DNA of 64,000 bases from Brevibacterium linens ATCC 9172. GTDB taxonomy: Bacteria > Actinomycetota > Actinomycetes > Actinomycetales > Brevibacteriaceae. The DNA lies in the NCBI RefSeq assembly GCF_900169165.1, contig NZ_FXYY01000003.1, forward strand, positions 248,001-312,000. Direction: 5' to 3'. Of the stretch, positions 24,839 through 34,257 are shown one piece after another; positions within the stretch are counted from its first letter, which is position 1, and each line of letters begins with the position of its first letter. Under the pieces are notes generated by a model. It ran no database searches and was not told where the DNA came from. It was given only the letters and a program-made list of their open reading frames with translations. The position numbers and the translations under genes were made by a program.

Positions 24839-25744
24839 ATGTCAGAGACCGCCACCACCAGACGTCTGGTCGTCGGATACATCGCCACGGATCGGGGCCG
24901 GGATGCGATCTCGCTGGCCATTTCGATCGCGCGGTCCATCGACGTCGAGCTCGTGGTCACGATCATCCGTCCCGAATCATCGACGATTCTCGCCGGCAGC
25001 GCAGTGCCGAAGGACGGCGCAGGGATCGTAGCCCAGCAGATCGACGACTGGCTTGACGAGGCCCTGGCCCTCATTCCCGACGACGTCCGCGCCAGGGGCT
25101 GCATCCACATCGCTTCGAACGAGTCCAAGGGCCTCATAGAGGTCGCAGAGAAGGAAGGCGCAGTGGGCATCGTCATCGGTGCGCGTGCCACCACCTTGAT
25201 GCGACAGCTGCGCATCGGCACGGTCGCCTCGTCTCTTCTGCACTCGTCACCGGTGCCCGTCGTGCTCGCCCCGTCGGGGCGGTCGGATATCGGACCGATC
25301 TCGCGAGTGACCGCACTCTACGGTGCTCGCCCCGGGGCCTCGGCACTCATCGGTGCCGCCATCGAATCGGCTGTCGGCCTCGGCGTCGACCTCAGACTGC
25401 TGTCCCTGGTCGAGAACGACGGACTCTATGACGACGAGGTCGCCGAGATCACCGAATTCGCCGAACAGTACGGGGGAGCGGTGCTGGCAGATCGAGCATC
25501 AGAGATGCTGACCTCGGGCCGAGCCACGGTGAGAACCAAGGCCGGTGCCGACATCGAAGAGGCGGCCGAGACCATCGACTGGCAGCCCGGAGACCTCGCG
25601 TTCATCGGCTCGAGTCGCCTGGGCCGCGGCGGAAAGGTCGCGGTCGGTGCGCGAGCCCGCCGTCTGCTGCGTGTGCTTCCCGTCCCCGTCGTGGTCGTCC
25701 CTCGCCGGGCAGTGAGTCGCCCGCGAACCGCTGAAACCGACTGA
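24839..25744 (+). CDS. tandem universal stress protein
   Basis: A 301-residue protein made of two Usp domains (about residues 8-140 and 155-290). The first shows VGYIATDRGRDAISLAISIAR and IVIGARATTLMRQLRIGTVASSLLHSSPVPVVLAP; the second ends FIGSSRLGRGGKVAVGARARRLLRVLPVPVVVVP, matching the ATP-binding G-x2-G-x9-G pattern in outline. Usp proteins act in the cytoplasm during stress, many binding ATP. AGGAG precedes the ATG, and an AT-rich promoter-like region lies upstream. It is followed one base later by a hydrolase gene, probably co-transcribed. Confidence 0.88.
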   Translation: MSETATTRRLVVGYIATDRGRDAISLAISIARSIDVELVVTIIRPESSTILAGSAVPKDGAGIVAQQIDDWLDEALALIPDDVRARGCIHIASNESKGLIEVAEKEGAVGIVIGARATTLMRQLRIGTVASSLLHSSPVPVVLAPSGRSDIGPISRVTALYGARPGASALIGAAIESAVGLGVDLRLLSLVENDGLYDDEVAEITEFAEQYGGAVLADRASEMLTSGRATVRTKAGADIEEAAETIDWQPGDLAFIGSSRLGRGGKVAVGARARRLLRVLPVPVVVVPRRAVSRPRTAETD

Positions 25745-25745
25745 G

Positions 25746-26621
25746 GTGCGGACACGACAATCACAGCGGACGGACATCCGGCTGGGCTCGCACAGCACGG
25801 CCGCGTGGCTCTACCCGGGTGACCGGCGTCGGCGTCCTCTGCTGATGGTGCATGGATTCCGCGGCGACCATCATGGAATGGAGCTGATCGCCGGCAGCAT
25901 CACCGACCGTGAGGTGATCGTGCCCGATCTGCCCGGATTCGGGCTCACTGGTCCGCTGAACTCAGGCTCGTCGCTGTCGGCCTTCGTCGACTACCTCACA
26001 GCACTGCGCACCGAGGTCGGCAGACAGCGGGGCGTGAAGCCGATCCTCGTGGGGCACTCCTTCGGGTCGATCCTGGTCAGCCATCTCGCGGCATCGTACA
26101 AGGACGACGTCGACGAGCTCGTGCTCATCAACCCGATCACCAGCCTCGCACTGGAAGGCCCCGCGCGGTTCCTCACCGCGGTCACCCGCGCCTACTACGC
26201 CCTCGGTGCGCGGCTGCCCGAGCAGGCCGGCCGGTCCCTGCTGAGCAGCCCCGCGATCGTCCGGGCCATGAGCGTGGCCATGGCCACGACCCGCGATCCC
26301 GGGCTGCGTCGCTACATCCACGATCAGCACGCGCGGCACTTCTCGTCGTTCGCCGACCGGCGGTCCCTGTCGGAGGCGTTCGCGACATCCGTCGCACACA
26401 CCGTCACCGAGGTGGCCGACCACCTGATCATGCCCACGCTCGTCATCGCCGGCGACAGGGATGCGATCGCGCCGATCGAGCCAACCCGCGCATTCGTCGC
26501 CGAACTCTCCGATGTCGAATTCGTGGAATTGGGCGGGGTAGGCCATCTGGTGCACTATGAGCGCTCGGTCGAAGCCGCCTCGGCGATCATGGATTTCTGT
26601 CACCGGCGAATCGACGGGTGA
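25746..26621 (+). CDS. alpha/beta hydrolase
   Basis: A 291-residue alpha/beta hydrolase fold enzyme. The nucleophile is Ser105 in GHSFG; the oxyanion-hole region is MVHGFRG (about residues 34-40), the acid probably in VIAGDRDAIAP, and the histidine in GGVGHLVHYE near residue 267. It starts at GTG 25746, one base after the universal stress gene's stop. Substrate unknown; the superfamily includes esterases, lipases, haloalkane dehalogenases and MenH. Confidence 0.88.
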   Translation: MRTRQSQRTDIRLGSHSTAAWLYPGDRRRRPLLMVHGFRGDHHGMELIAGSITDREVIVPDLPGFGLTGPLNSGSSLSAFVDYLTALRTEVGRQRGVKPILVGHSFGSILVSHLAASYKDDVDELVLINPITSLALEGPARFLTAVTRAYYALGARLPEQAGRSLLSSPAIVRAMSVAMATTRDPGLRRYIHDQHARHFSSFADRRSLSEAFATSVAHTVTEVADHLIMPTLVIAGDRDAIAPIEPTRAFVAELSDVEFVELGGVGHLVHYERSVEAASAIMDFCHRRIDG

Positions 26622-26657
26622 TTCGGCGTGTGACAGGGCGACGAGACAGCCGGTGAT

Positions 26658-26705
26658 TCGACGAGAAGGGCCGCTGCGCATCAGCGCAGCGGCCCTTCTC
26701 GTCGA
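26658..26705. terminator. bidirectional terminator hairpin
   Basis: A 22-bp perfect stem with a four-base loop (ATCA at 26680-26683) between the end of the hydrolase gene and the convergent small membrane protein gene; it suits transcription ending from both sides. Confidence 0.8.
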
Positions 26706-26713
26706 TTCTGAGA

Positions 26714-26944
26714 TCAGCGTCGGGAGTCGCGAGCCCAGCGGTAGACGATCGGGACGAGGAAAGCGAAGCTCGATGCGAGCAGACCGCCCCAGAACACCCA
26801 GAACTCGGTTCCCTCGGGTGAGGAGAACGCGGCTCCGAAGAGGTAGAACCCGAACAGGAAGAGCACGAAGGCGACGATGAAGACGACGACATCGGCAAAC
26901 GATGCCGAATTGCGGGTTCTCTTCGGGGCGGCGATATCGGACAT
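26714..26944 (-). CDS. small two-helix membrane protein
   Basis: A 76-residue protein with a short hydrophilic N-terminus (SDIAAPKRTRNSASFAD), two hydrophobic segments (about residues 19-41 and 49-66) and a basic C-terminus. The ATG at 26944 has GGAGGAG six bases ahead, better than an in-frame ATG at 26959. I recognise no family, though such proteins are common in Micrococcales. It lies 73 bp downstream of the holin-like gene, in the same direction. Confidence 0.7.
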   Translation of the reverse strand: MSDIAAPKRTRNSASFADVVVFIVAFVLFLFGFYLFGAAFSSPEGTEFWVFWGGLLASSFAFLVPIVYRWARDSRR

Positions 26945-27016
26945 GGTCTCCTCCGGCACAGTTTCTGGTGGTCAGCTGACTCTCAACAACAGTCTACATC
27001 CCGTAGAGGACTTTGC

Positions 27017-27436
27017 TCATCTCCGGTCGTGGTCGGCGCTTCGCTCCGGGACCAGCCATCCGAGCAGCGCGGAGACGATCGAGACGATGATCGCGGCGAG
27101 GATGGCGGAGAAGAAGAACGAATCGATGGTGAAGACGAAAGGAGTGAACCCGCTGAGCCAACTCGTCAGCGCCAACATGATCGCATTGATGACGATGGAG
27201 AACAGCCCCAGCGTCAGACAGGTGATGGGGGCGGAGACGAAGCTGAGGATCGGTTTGATGAAGGCGTTCGCCAACCCGAAGATGAGGCCGATGACAAGGT
27301 AGGAGATGATCATCGCCGGAATGGCCCCGGCCTGCTCCTCGACGACCCGGTTCCCTGTGATCGTCACACCCGGCAGAATCCAGGCGGCCACCCAGATCGC
27401 ACATGCGTTGACGATGACGCGAGACAAGAAGTTCAT
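27017..27436 (-). CDS. phage holin family 4-like membrane protein (YvlD type)
   Basis: A 139-residue protein with four hydrophobic helices. The pattern of NACAIWVAAWILPGVTI, then ISYLVIGLIFGLANAFIKPILSFVSAPITCLTLGLFSIVINAIML, is typical of the Phage_holin_4_2/YvlD family, where N-x-x-[IL]-x-P-[IL]-L and the P-x-x-x-L-T-L-G-L-F segment are conserved. Despite the family name, chromosomal members are envelope proteins of unknown role, and no phage genes are nearby. I prefer ATG 27436, since the GAGG abuts the alternative ATG at 27445. Confidence 0.82.
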   Translation of the reverse strand: MNFLSRVIVNACAIWVAAWILPGVTITGNRVVEEQAGAIPAMIISYLVIGLIFGLANAFIKPILSFVSAPITCLTLGLFSIVINAIMLALTSWLSGFTPFVFTIDSFFFSAILAAIIVSIVSALLGWLVPERSADHDRR

Positions 27437-27688
27437 AGTCGTCATCCTCGCAGACCGATCTGCGTTCTTTCTGAGTCGCCGATGGGAATGGGGTCTGTGC
27501 CATGGTGATGAAACTCAACGCCGCCGGGTCCGCTGCCGCTCGAATCGCGCGGACAAACGCAGTAGCCTGAAGACGAACCTTCCGGTTCGACTTTCTCAGA
27601 CCAACTGCGTGCATCTACCGAGTGATTTGATCCAGGTCACCACGGCGGCACGATCTCCCGGACGAGCGGGAGCAGAAACTGGATTGAT

Positions 27689-28999
27689 ATGACAGACAGC
27701 GACATACCCGCCTCGACTCGGGACACGACCGCGCAGCAGTCCTCTCCGACTCTGTTCTCGGCCGTCGGACGCAGCTATTTCCCGATCGCCTTCGTCGCCC
27801 GCATGCCGTTCGCCATGATCGTCGTCGGTGTCCTCACCCTCGTTGTGGCCGGCCGCGGATCCCTGAGCCTGGGCGGAATCAACTCCGCCATGGTCGGACT
27901 CGGCACGGCCCTGTTCGGTTCCTTCATCGGGGCGGCCGCCGATCGTTGGGGGCAGCGCTACGTGCTGCTCATCGCCGGCATCCTCAACTGTGCGGCACTG
28001 ACCTTCATGGCGTGGGTCGTCTTCAGCCCGCTGCCGGATGTCGTCGTCTTCATCGCCGCCTTCGCGATCGGCGCCACCTCGCCCCAGGTCGCCCCGATGT
28101 CGCGGTCACGCATCGTCGACATCGTCATGTCGGTGCTGCCGTCGCCGAGGCGGCCGAAAGTGCTCAATGCCACGATGGCCTACGAATCCGCCGCCGATGA
28201 GGTCATCTTCGTCTTCGGGCCCTTCCTCGTCGGACTCTTGGCGACCTTCTTCACCCCGGTTGCCCCCATCATCGGCGCGATCGTGATGACGCTGATCTTC
28301 GTCTCCGCCTTCGCACTGCACCCGACGGGGAGGGCGCGGCCGACCGGGAGGTCGAGCAGCCTCGGCGAGCGTGCCCCGGCCAAGGACATGTTCACCCCAG
28401 GTGTCTTCGTCATCATCCTCGGCGTCTTCGGCGTCGGAATGGTGTTCGGCTCTACGCTGACCGCCCTGACCGCGCTGACCAACGACATCGGACGACCGGA
28501 GGAGGCCGGTCTCATCTACGGGGTCATGGGCATCGGTTCGGCGGTGCTGGCGATCTCTGTGGCGCTCTTCCCCGCATCGTTCGCGCTGTGGGCCCGGCTG
28601 CTGTGCTTCGCGCCGATAATGGTCACCGGGTCGATCATCCTCGCGTCGACGGAGTCGATGCCGGTCATCGTCGTGGCACTGCTGCTCATGGGCACGGGAA
28701 TCGGACCGAGCCTGGTAACCCTGTTCAGCCTCGCTGCCGAACGCGCCCCGCTCGGGCGGTCGGCGACTGTGATGTCGATGGCGGGGTCGGCGATCATCGT
28801 CGGCCAATCGGTGTCCTCAGCGGTCAACGGCATCCTCGCCGAGGATCTGGGGACGGCCGTGGCGATGGCTGTTCCGGTGGCCGCCTCGGCGATCGTCCTG
28901 TGTGCCGGTGTGCTCAATCTGTTCGTCGACAGACGCGGCGATCGACGAGGCGACAAGCCGTCACGCAGGCGCGTAACAGAGGCCGATGAAGAGATCTGA
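27689..28999 (+). CDS. MFS transporter
   Basis: A 436-residue major facilitator superfamily protein with about 12 predicted helices. A GAAADRWGQRYVLL segment after the second helix matches the MFS loop 2-3 motif A (GxxaDrxGrr). Both termini are hydrophilic. The substrate is not evident; related actinobacterial proteins are listed as sugar or drug exporters without proof. A single gene by spacing, divergent from the holin-like gene over 252 bp that contain no other recognisable element. Confidence 0.85.
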   Translation: MTDSDIPASTRDTTAQQSSPTLFSAVGRSYFPIAFVARMPFAMIVVGVLTLVVAGRGSLSLGGINSAMVGLGTALFGSFIGAAADRWGQRYVLLIAGILNCAALTFMAWVVFSPLPDVVVFIAAFAIGATSPQVAPMSRSRIVDIVMSVLPSPRRPKVLNATMAYESAADEVIFVFGPFLVGLLATFFTPVAPIIGAIVMTLIFVSAFALHPTGRARPTGRSSSLGERAPAKDMFTPGVFVIILGVFGVGMVFGSTLTALTALTNDIGRPEEAGLIYGVMGIGSAVLAISVALFPASFALWARLLCFAPIMVTGSIILASTESMPVIVVALLLMGTGIGPSLVTLFSLAAERAPLGRSATVMSMAGSAIIVGQSVSSAVNGILAEDLGTAVAMAVPVAASAIVLCAGVLNLFVDRRGDRRGDKPSRRRVTEADEEI

Positions 29000-29146
29000 A
29001 TCACTCTGATTTTCCGCTTTTTGGGACGGCGTGTCCCAGGCATTGCCAGGTGTGACCACGGCAAAACCGAGGAGTAGGATGTCCGCTGGTCCATCGTGAA
29101 GTGCGCCACGGATCGTGGCCTCTCACACCACTACGGAAAGCACACA

Positions 29147-30616
29147 ATGTCTTCAAGCACCTCGACGACCGAGGCCGTCCGCAGCGATACCCGCTTCTTC
29201 GGACACCCTCTGCCGCTCATGCAGCTGTTCAGCCTGGAACTGTGGGAGCGATTCTCCTACTACGGGATGAACGGCATCCTCGCCATCTACCTCTACTTCA
29301 GCGTCACCGACGGCGGCATGGGGATGGAGCAGGGCACGGCCGTGGGGATCGTCGGTGCCTACGGCGGTGCCGTCTTCCTTGCCACCATCCTCGGCGCCTG
29401 GCTCGCCGACCGGCTGGCCGGAGCGGAGAAGGTCCTCTTCTACTCGGCCGTCATCATCATGATCGGCCACATCTGCTTGGCATTCATCCCCGGCTACGGG
29501 GGAGTGGCGATCGGCCTCATCCTCGTCGCACTCGGCTCCGGCGGTCTTAAGGCGAACGCCTCGGCACTGGTCGGTGAACTCTACGAAGAGAAGGACCCGC
29601 GCCGTGACGCCGGCTTCACCATCTTCTATATGGGCGTGAACATCGGCGCCCTCCTCGGCCCGCTGCTCACCGGTCTGCTGCAGAAGAACATCGGCTTCCA
29701 CTACGGGTTCGGGGCCGCCGCAATCGGCATGGCCCTGGGCCTCATCATCTACCTCACCGGTCGCAGCAGCCTGCCGCCGGAGTCCCGTGTCGCGGTCAAT
29801 CCGCTGCCGAAGAACAAGCTCTACCTCTTCTTCGTGGCCGTCGTGGTCGTCGTTCTCCTCTCCGTCATTCTGTGGATGACGACGATCGTCAACCCTGAAA
29901 ATCTCGATTGGTGGATCGCCGGAGTCTCTGCCGGTGCGGCCGCCTGCTACTTCATCGTCATGTACACCTCGCCGCAGACGAATGGCGACGAGCGCTCCCG
30001 CGTCCTTGCCTATATCCCGTTCTTCATCACCGTCGTCATCTTCTGGTCGATGTACCAGCAGATCTTCGGTGTTCTGACCGTTTACTCGGATACGCAGCTC
30101 AACCGCTCGATCTTCGGGTGGGAGATGCCGATCAACTGGATCCAGCTGATCCCTGCGTTCTTCGTCATCGTCTTCGCCCCGCTGTTCGCCACGGTGTGGA
30201 TGAAGCTCGGACCCAAGCAGATCTCGACACCGGTCAAGGCCGGACTGTCTCTCGTGCTCATCGGCATCGGCTTCCTCATGTTCCTGCCCTTCGCTGAGGC
30301 CGGTCCCAATGAGACGCCGCTGCTGTGGGTTGCTCTGACCCTAGCCGTGTTCGTCTTCGGTGAGCTGCTCATCTCGCCGGTGGGACTGTCGTTCTCGACG
30401 AAGGTCGCACCGAAGGTCTTCCAGTCGCAGATGATCGCCGTGTTCTTCCTCGCCTCGGGTGTGGGAACGGCACTGTCCGGTGTGCTCGGCGGGTATTTCG
30501 ACACTTCCAATCAGACACCGTACTGGCTCTCTGTCGGCGGTTCGACGGTCGTGCTCGGCCTGCTCGCGCTCACCCTGACGAAGCCGATGCTGAAGCTGCT
30601 GCGCGGAATCCGCTGA
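29147..30616 (+). CDS. POT-family proton-dependent oligopeptide transporter
   Basis: A 489-residue peptide:H+ symporter (PTR2/POT family) that imports di- and tripeptides. The family signature ELWERFSYYG, which holds the proton-coupling ExxER motif, is near residue 29. It has about 14 hydrophobic helices and the second POT signature in the GAYGGAVFLATILGAWLADRLAGAEKVLF stretch. The ATG at 29147 has GGAAAG at a good distance; an upstream in-frame ATG lacks one. A strong hairpin follows, so it is monocistronic. Confidence 0.92.
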   Translation: MSSSTSTTEAVRSDTRFFGHPLPLMQLFSLELWERFSYYGMNGILAIYLYFSVTDGGMGMEQGTAVGIVGAYGGAVFLATILGAWLADRLAGAEKVLFYSAVIIMIGHICLAFIPGYGGVAIGLILVALGSGGLKANASALVGELYEEKDPRRDAGFTIFYMGVNIGALLGPLLTGLLQKNIGFHYGFGAAAIGMALGLIIYLTGRSSLPPESRVAVNPLPKNKLYLFFVAVVVVVLLSVILWMTTIVNPENLDWWIAGVSAGAAACYFIVMYTSPQTNGDERSRVLAYIPFFITVVIFWSMYQQIFGVLTVYSDTQLNRSIFGWEMPINWIQLIPAFFVIVFAPLFATVWMKLGPKQISTPVKAGLSLVLIGIGFLMFLPFAEAGPNETPLLWVALTLAVFVFGELLISPVGLSFSTKVAPKVFQSQMIAVFFLASGVGTALSGVLGGYFDTSNQTPYWLSVGGSTVVLGLLALTLTKPMLKLLRGIR

Positions 30617-30646
30617 GTCCGCTGCCGCGCGAACAGTCACCACCGT

Positions 30647-30687
30647 ACGCAGGTCCCTCCGAGTCACCGACTCGGAGGGACCTGCGT
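30647..30687 (+). terminator. terminator of the POT transporter gene
   Basis: 19-bp perfect arms (30647-30665 and 30669-30687) around ACC, 30 bp past the stop codon. No strong T-run; GC-rich actinobacterial terminators often lack one. Confidence 0.75.
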
Positions 30688-30785
30688 CATCCCGGGCGAC
30701 CATCGCTGACCGAAAGTGTCTCTTCAGCGCGTTGCCGCCGGGCGTCGAGAGGCTGCCCGCCGCGACTCGGACTCTGATGACGGTG

Positions 30786-31643
30786 TCAGACGCCGATGAA
30801 GATGGGCAGCGCGTCAGGGTGGTGGGCGTGGACGATCGTGAGGAACACGAGCGCGTCGAAGAGCAGATGCACCGTGACCGTATAGGGCAGTGACTTCGTG
30901 CGAGTGAAGATGAAGGCCTGCACGAGTGCGAAGGGGATCGTCAGCAGCGGCCCGATCGACCGGTAGCCGAGCTCCCAGAGGAACGAGACGAAGATGATCG
31001 TGGTGAAGACGTTCGCCGTCCAGAACGAGAAGTGTGTGCGCAGCAGGGCGAAGACCGTGCAGATGAAGAACAGCTCATCCCAGATGCCCACGGCATTGAC
31101 CCCGAAGAACAGTCGGACGATCTCCGACCAGTTCGTCAGCGGCGGCCAGTTGAGGTAGACCCCGGTGCGCATGAAGTACTGCGGCAGCACCGCCCACGCG
31201 ACCACGACGACGAAGACCAGCCATGCCCACTCCAGCCGCGACCAGGGTTGGCCGCGCCGCAGCGGGAATTGGATCGTCCGGTCCTGGAAGACGTACCGGG
31301 TCACCAGCCACGGGCCGATGACGACGGCGGAGAGCACCACACCCATGCGGGCGATGTTCGTCCAGGAGATATCGGCCTCGACCGAAATCGCCGAGATGAG
31401 TGCGAGACAGGCGGCGATGATGCTGAGGTCTCTGGCGAAGCGCCGATTGACACTCCACGCGGTGACCAGAGCAGCGAGCATCGGAACGTACCCGAAGGCG
31501 CGGACCTGCGGAAACGTCGTTCCCACACCGAAGAGCACAACTGCCGAGACTGCCAACAGGGCAGCCGCGGCAGCCTCCCAGCTGACCAATTTCAGCTGTG
31601 AGGACTCGACGGTTACTGCTCGGTCAGTGTCCACGCTCCACAC
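30786..31643 (-). CDS. CPBP-like intramembrane protein, degenerate protease motifs
   Basis: About 285 residues with eight or so hydrophobic helices. The C-terminal half resembles the CPBP (CAAX protease and bacteriocin-processing) family: GIWDELFFICTVFALLR stands where EE-x3-R is expected, and TVHLLFDALVFL matches the final H-x3-[ND] motif. The first motif has DE in place of EE and lacks the arginine at its usual site. The middle motif (FxxxH) appears as SFLWELGYR without a histidine, so activity is doubtful. The start is uncertain: GTG 31643 and 31634 are plausible, and the frame remains open to 31751 but that stretch reads like intergenic DNA shared with the divergent moeA. Confidence 0.65.
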   Translation of the reverse strand: MWSVDTDRAVTVESSQLKLVSWEAAAAALLAVSAVVLFGVGTTFPQVRAFGYVPMLAALVTAWSVNRRFARDLSIIAACLALISAISVEADISWTNIARMGVVLSAVVIGPWLVTRYVFQDRTIQFPLRRGQPWSRLEWAWLVFVVVVAWAVLPQYFMRTGVYLNWPPLTNWSEIVRLFFGVNAVGIWDELFFICTVFALLRTHFSFWTANVFTTIIFVSFLWELGYRSIGPLLTIPFALVQAFIFTRTKSLPYTVTVHLLFDALVFLTIVHAHHPDALPIFIGV

Positions 31644-31779
31644 TGTAGACGAACCCGGCCCGCCCCGCACTGGATGACCCGACGCGACTCGCGCCGTATG
31701 GTCCGGTCCCGGCCGCACCGGACCATCGGGCCCGGCCGTATCGAATCGCAAGTAGGATCGAACCGAGGGAAGGACATCA

Positions 31780-32997
31780 TTGGACCCAGAGGACTACTCC
31801 GAGCTCATCGCCGATCTGGCGCCGAGTCTGCACACCGAAACGACGCCGCTGCGCACCGCCGCCGGACGCACCACGGTGACGGACATCACAGCCCCGCGAT
31901 CGGTGCCCGGCTTCGCCGCCTCGGCAATGGATGGGTTCGCCCTCGACGGCGCTGCCCTGAACGCCGCCCGCGACGGCACGTCCATTCGAGTCGTCGGCGA
32001 CATTCCCGCCGGTCACGGCCCCGTCGCCTTGCAACCGGGATGCGCGGTGCGGGTGATGACGGGAGCTCCCGTGCCCACCGACACCGAGGCGGTCGTTCCC
32101 GTCGAGCTCACCGACGCTCAGCAGGCCGGTCCGGCCCCCGAGGCCATCCGGATCGATTCTCTTCCCGAGTCAGTGCCTCCTGGCTGGAACATCCGTGCAA
32201 TCGGCGAGGACATGAGCCGGGGGGACATCGTCCTGACCGCGGGGGAGCGGATCACCTCGGCCGGGGTCGGCACGCTCGCGATGCTCGGCATCACCGAGAT
32301 CGGCGTCGTCCGCAGGCCCCGCATCGGCCTGATCGTCACTGGTGACGAAATCCAGGGTGCTGATCGGTCGGATGGGACCCTCACCGAGGCGGCCGCCGCC
32401 TCGGTGTTCAACTCGAACCTGCCGATGCTCGCCTCTGCCGTCCGCGGCTTCGGCGCCGAACCCATCGAAGCCACGAGCAGCGATGATGTCGACGAGCTGC
32501 GCCACAGACTTATGTCGATGCGGACTGAGGCCGACCTCGTCGTGACGACCGGCGGGATCAGCGCAGGTGCCTTCGAGGTCGTTCGCCAGACTCTGGAACC
32601 CGACCACTCGACCTTCCGCCGCTTGGACATGCGACCCGGATCCCCGCAGGGCTGCGGGCGATTCGGCACACTGCCGCTCATCCATCTGCCCGGCACACCT
32701 CAGGGCGCCTTCGTCGCGTTCCACCTCTTCGTCGGCTCGGTGCTGACAAGGAAGAGCCTGCGGCAGAGATGGCGGAAGGGCATTCTCGCCGGACCCGGCC
32801 TGAGGCCACACGCAAACGCCGTCACCGTCCGCCCCGGCAGTTTCACGGAATCGGGGGAGATCCGTGCCGCCGAACGGGCGAGACTCCCGAATTTCGCCGC
32901 CGCCGATGTGATCATCAGAATCCCGCGCCGCACCGATTCCCCGCACAGCCCTGAGGAGCTGATCGCGGGTACGGTCATCGACTACCTCGAGTGCTGA
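31780..32997 (+). CDS. moeA: molybdopterin molybdenumtransferase MoeA (copy 1)
   Basis: A 405-residue MoeA homologue, which inserts molybdate into adenylylated molybdopterin. It shows the family landmarks SAMDGFAL (about residue 49), VMTGAPVPTDTEAVVPVE, the MPT-binding LIVTGDEI, TTGGISAGAFEVV, and RPGSPQGCGRFG. It starts at TTG 31780 with GGAAGGA eight bases upstream, and no better start exists. It differs clearly from the second copy at 35634. Next is moeZ, 55 bp away, likely in the same transcript. Confidence 0.9.
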   Translation: MDPEDYSELIADLAPSLHTETTPLRTAAGRTTVTDITAPRSVPGFAASAMDGFALDGAALNAARDGTSIRVVGDIPAGHGPVALQPGCAVRVMTGAPVPTDTEAVVPVELTDAQQAGPAPEAIRIDSLPESVPPGWNIRAIGEDMSRGDIVLTAGERITSAGVGTLAMLGITEIGVVRRPRIGLIVTGDEIQGADRSDGTLTEAAAASVFNSNLPMLASAVRGFGAEPIEATSSDDVDELRHRLMSMRTEADLVVTTGGISAGAFEVVRQTLEPDHSTFRRLDMRPGSPQGCGRFGTLPLIHLPGTPQGAFVAFHLFVGSVLTRKSLRQRWRKGILAGPGLRPHANAVTVRPGSFTESGEIRAAERARLPNFAAADVIIRIPRRTDSPHSPEELIAGTVIDYLEC

Positions 32998-33052
32998 TGC
33001 CCGACACCGGTGCAGACAGTCCGCGAACAGCACAGCCGATTAGGATGGAAGC

Positions 33053-34225
33053 ATGTCCACGTCACGCCTCGCACCCGCCGACCGGGCCCGGTATGCTCGG
33101 CAGCTTCGACTGTCCGGGTTCGGTGAGAGCGCGCAGGCGGCGCTGCTCGACTCGCATGTCCTCGTCATCGGCGCCGGGGGGCTCGGCGCTCCGATCCTCA
33201 GCTACCTCGCGGCCGTCGGCATCGGCACGATCACCGTGGTCGATCCCGATATCGTCGAGCTGAGCAATCTGCACCGACAGGTCATCCACACCGAGGCGGC
33301 CGTCGGCTCTCGTAAGATCGATTCCGCCCGGCAGCGGATGAACGGGATCAACTCGTCGATCGAGGTCCGAACGATTGCCCAGCTGCTCACTGTGGACAAC
33401 GCTCTCGACCTCTTCGACGGCGTCGACATCGTCGTCGACGGCAGCGACAACTTCGCCACCCGCTACCTTGCCAACGATGCCTGTGAGATTCGCAGGGTCC
33501 CACTCGTGTGGGGGACGATCCTCGGCTTCGACGGACAGGTCGCCGTCTTCGACGTCGAACACGGCGCTACCCTGCGCGACCTCTATCCCGAGGTCCCCGC
33601 CCCCGGCAGCGTGCCCGACTGCTCGGTCGCCGGAGTCCTCGGCCCCCTGTGCGGAAGCATCGGATCCGCCATGGCGATGGAAGCCATCAAGGTGCTCACC
33701 GGAATCGGCACACCGCTGTACAACAGCGTGGCGATCCACAGCAGTCTCGATGCCGGCTGGGAGACCGTCCCGGTGCAGCCGATCCCCGGTCGAACTCCGG
33801 TCACCGACCTCGAGATGCATCGCAGCGATTACACCCAGCACACGTTCGACTTGCTCGGCACCGACGACGGCACCGAGGGCGCAGCCGGCACGAACACCGG
33901 AGAGAGTCCTCTGGGGCCGGCCGCCGTCACCTGGTCGGAGCTCGACGAGACCTCCGTCCTCGTCGACATCCGCGAGGACGACGAGGTCGCCTCGGGGATG
34001 GTCCCCGGCGCCATTCACATTCCGATGGACGAGCTCCTCGCCGACCCCGGCAGGCTGCCCGTCGGGTCGGATCCCATGCAGCAGTCAGGGATCGCACTGT
34101 ACTGCCGGTCGGGGGTGCGCTCGGCGAAGACCGCAGCACAGCTGCGCTCACAGGGCACCGCGGTGACCTCGGTCAACGGCGGATACCTCGCCTTTCTGTC
34201 ACAGCCGACCCCGCAGCAGCGCTGA
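33053..34225 (+). CDS. moeZ: MoeZ-type adenylyltransferase/sulfurtransferase
   Basis: A 390-residue ThiF-rhodanese protein. Residues 1-250 are the E1-like adenylation domain (VIGAGGLGAPILSYLAAVG, DGSDNFATRYLAND, PDCSVAGVLGPLCG with the catalytic cysteine). Residues about 290-388 are a rhodanese domain with LYCRSGVRSA as the active site. Such proteins adenylate the C-terminal glycine of MoaD (and often CysO/ThiS-like carriers) and deliver sulfur to it. It converges with moaD, whose product ends in the Gly-Gly it should activate. Confidence 0.92.
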   Translation: MSTSRLAPADRARYARQLRLSGFGESAQAALLDSHVLVIGAGGLGAPILSYLAAVGIGTITVVDPDIVELSNLHRQVIHTEAAVGSRKIDSARQRMNGINSSIEVRTIAQLLTVDNALDLFDGVDIVVDGSDNFATRYLANDACEIRRVPLVWGTILGFDGQVAVFDVEHGATLRDLYPEVPAPGSVPDCSVAGVLGPLCGSIGSAMAMEAIKVLTGIGTPLYNSVAIHSSLDAGWETVPVQPIPGRTPVTDLEMHRSDYTQHTFDLLGTDDGTEGAAGTNTGESPLGPAAVTWSELDETSVLVDIREDDEVASGMVPGAIHIPMDELLADPGRLPVGSDPMQQSGIALYCRSGVRSAKTAAQLRSQGTAVTSVNGGYLAFLSQPTPQQR

Positions 34226-34257
34226 CGAGGCGACCACCGGCCGGTCTGCTCAGAACC

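Noticed and set aside
27017..27436. Prophage holin
   Set aside because: The family name is historical; no lysin, capsid or integrase genes surround it.
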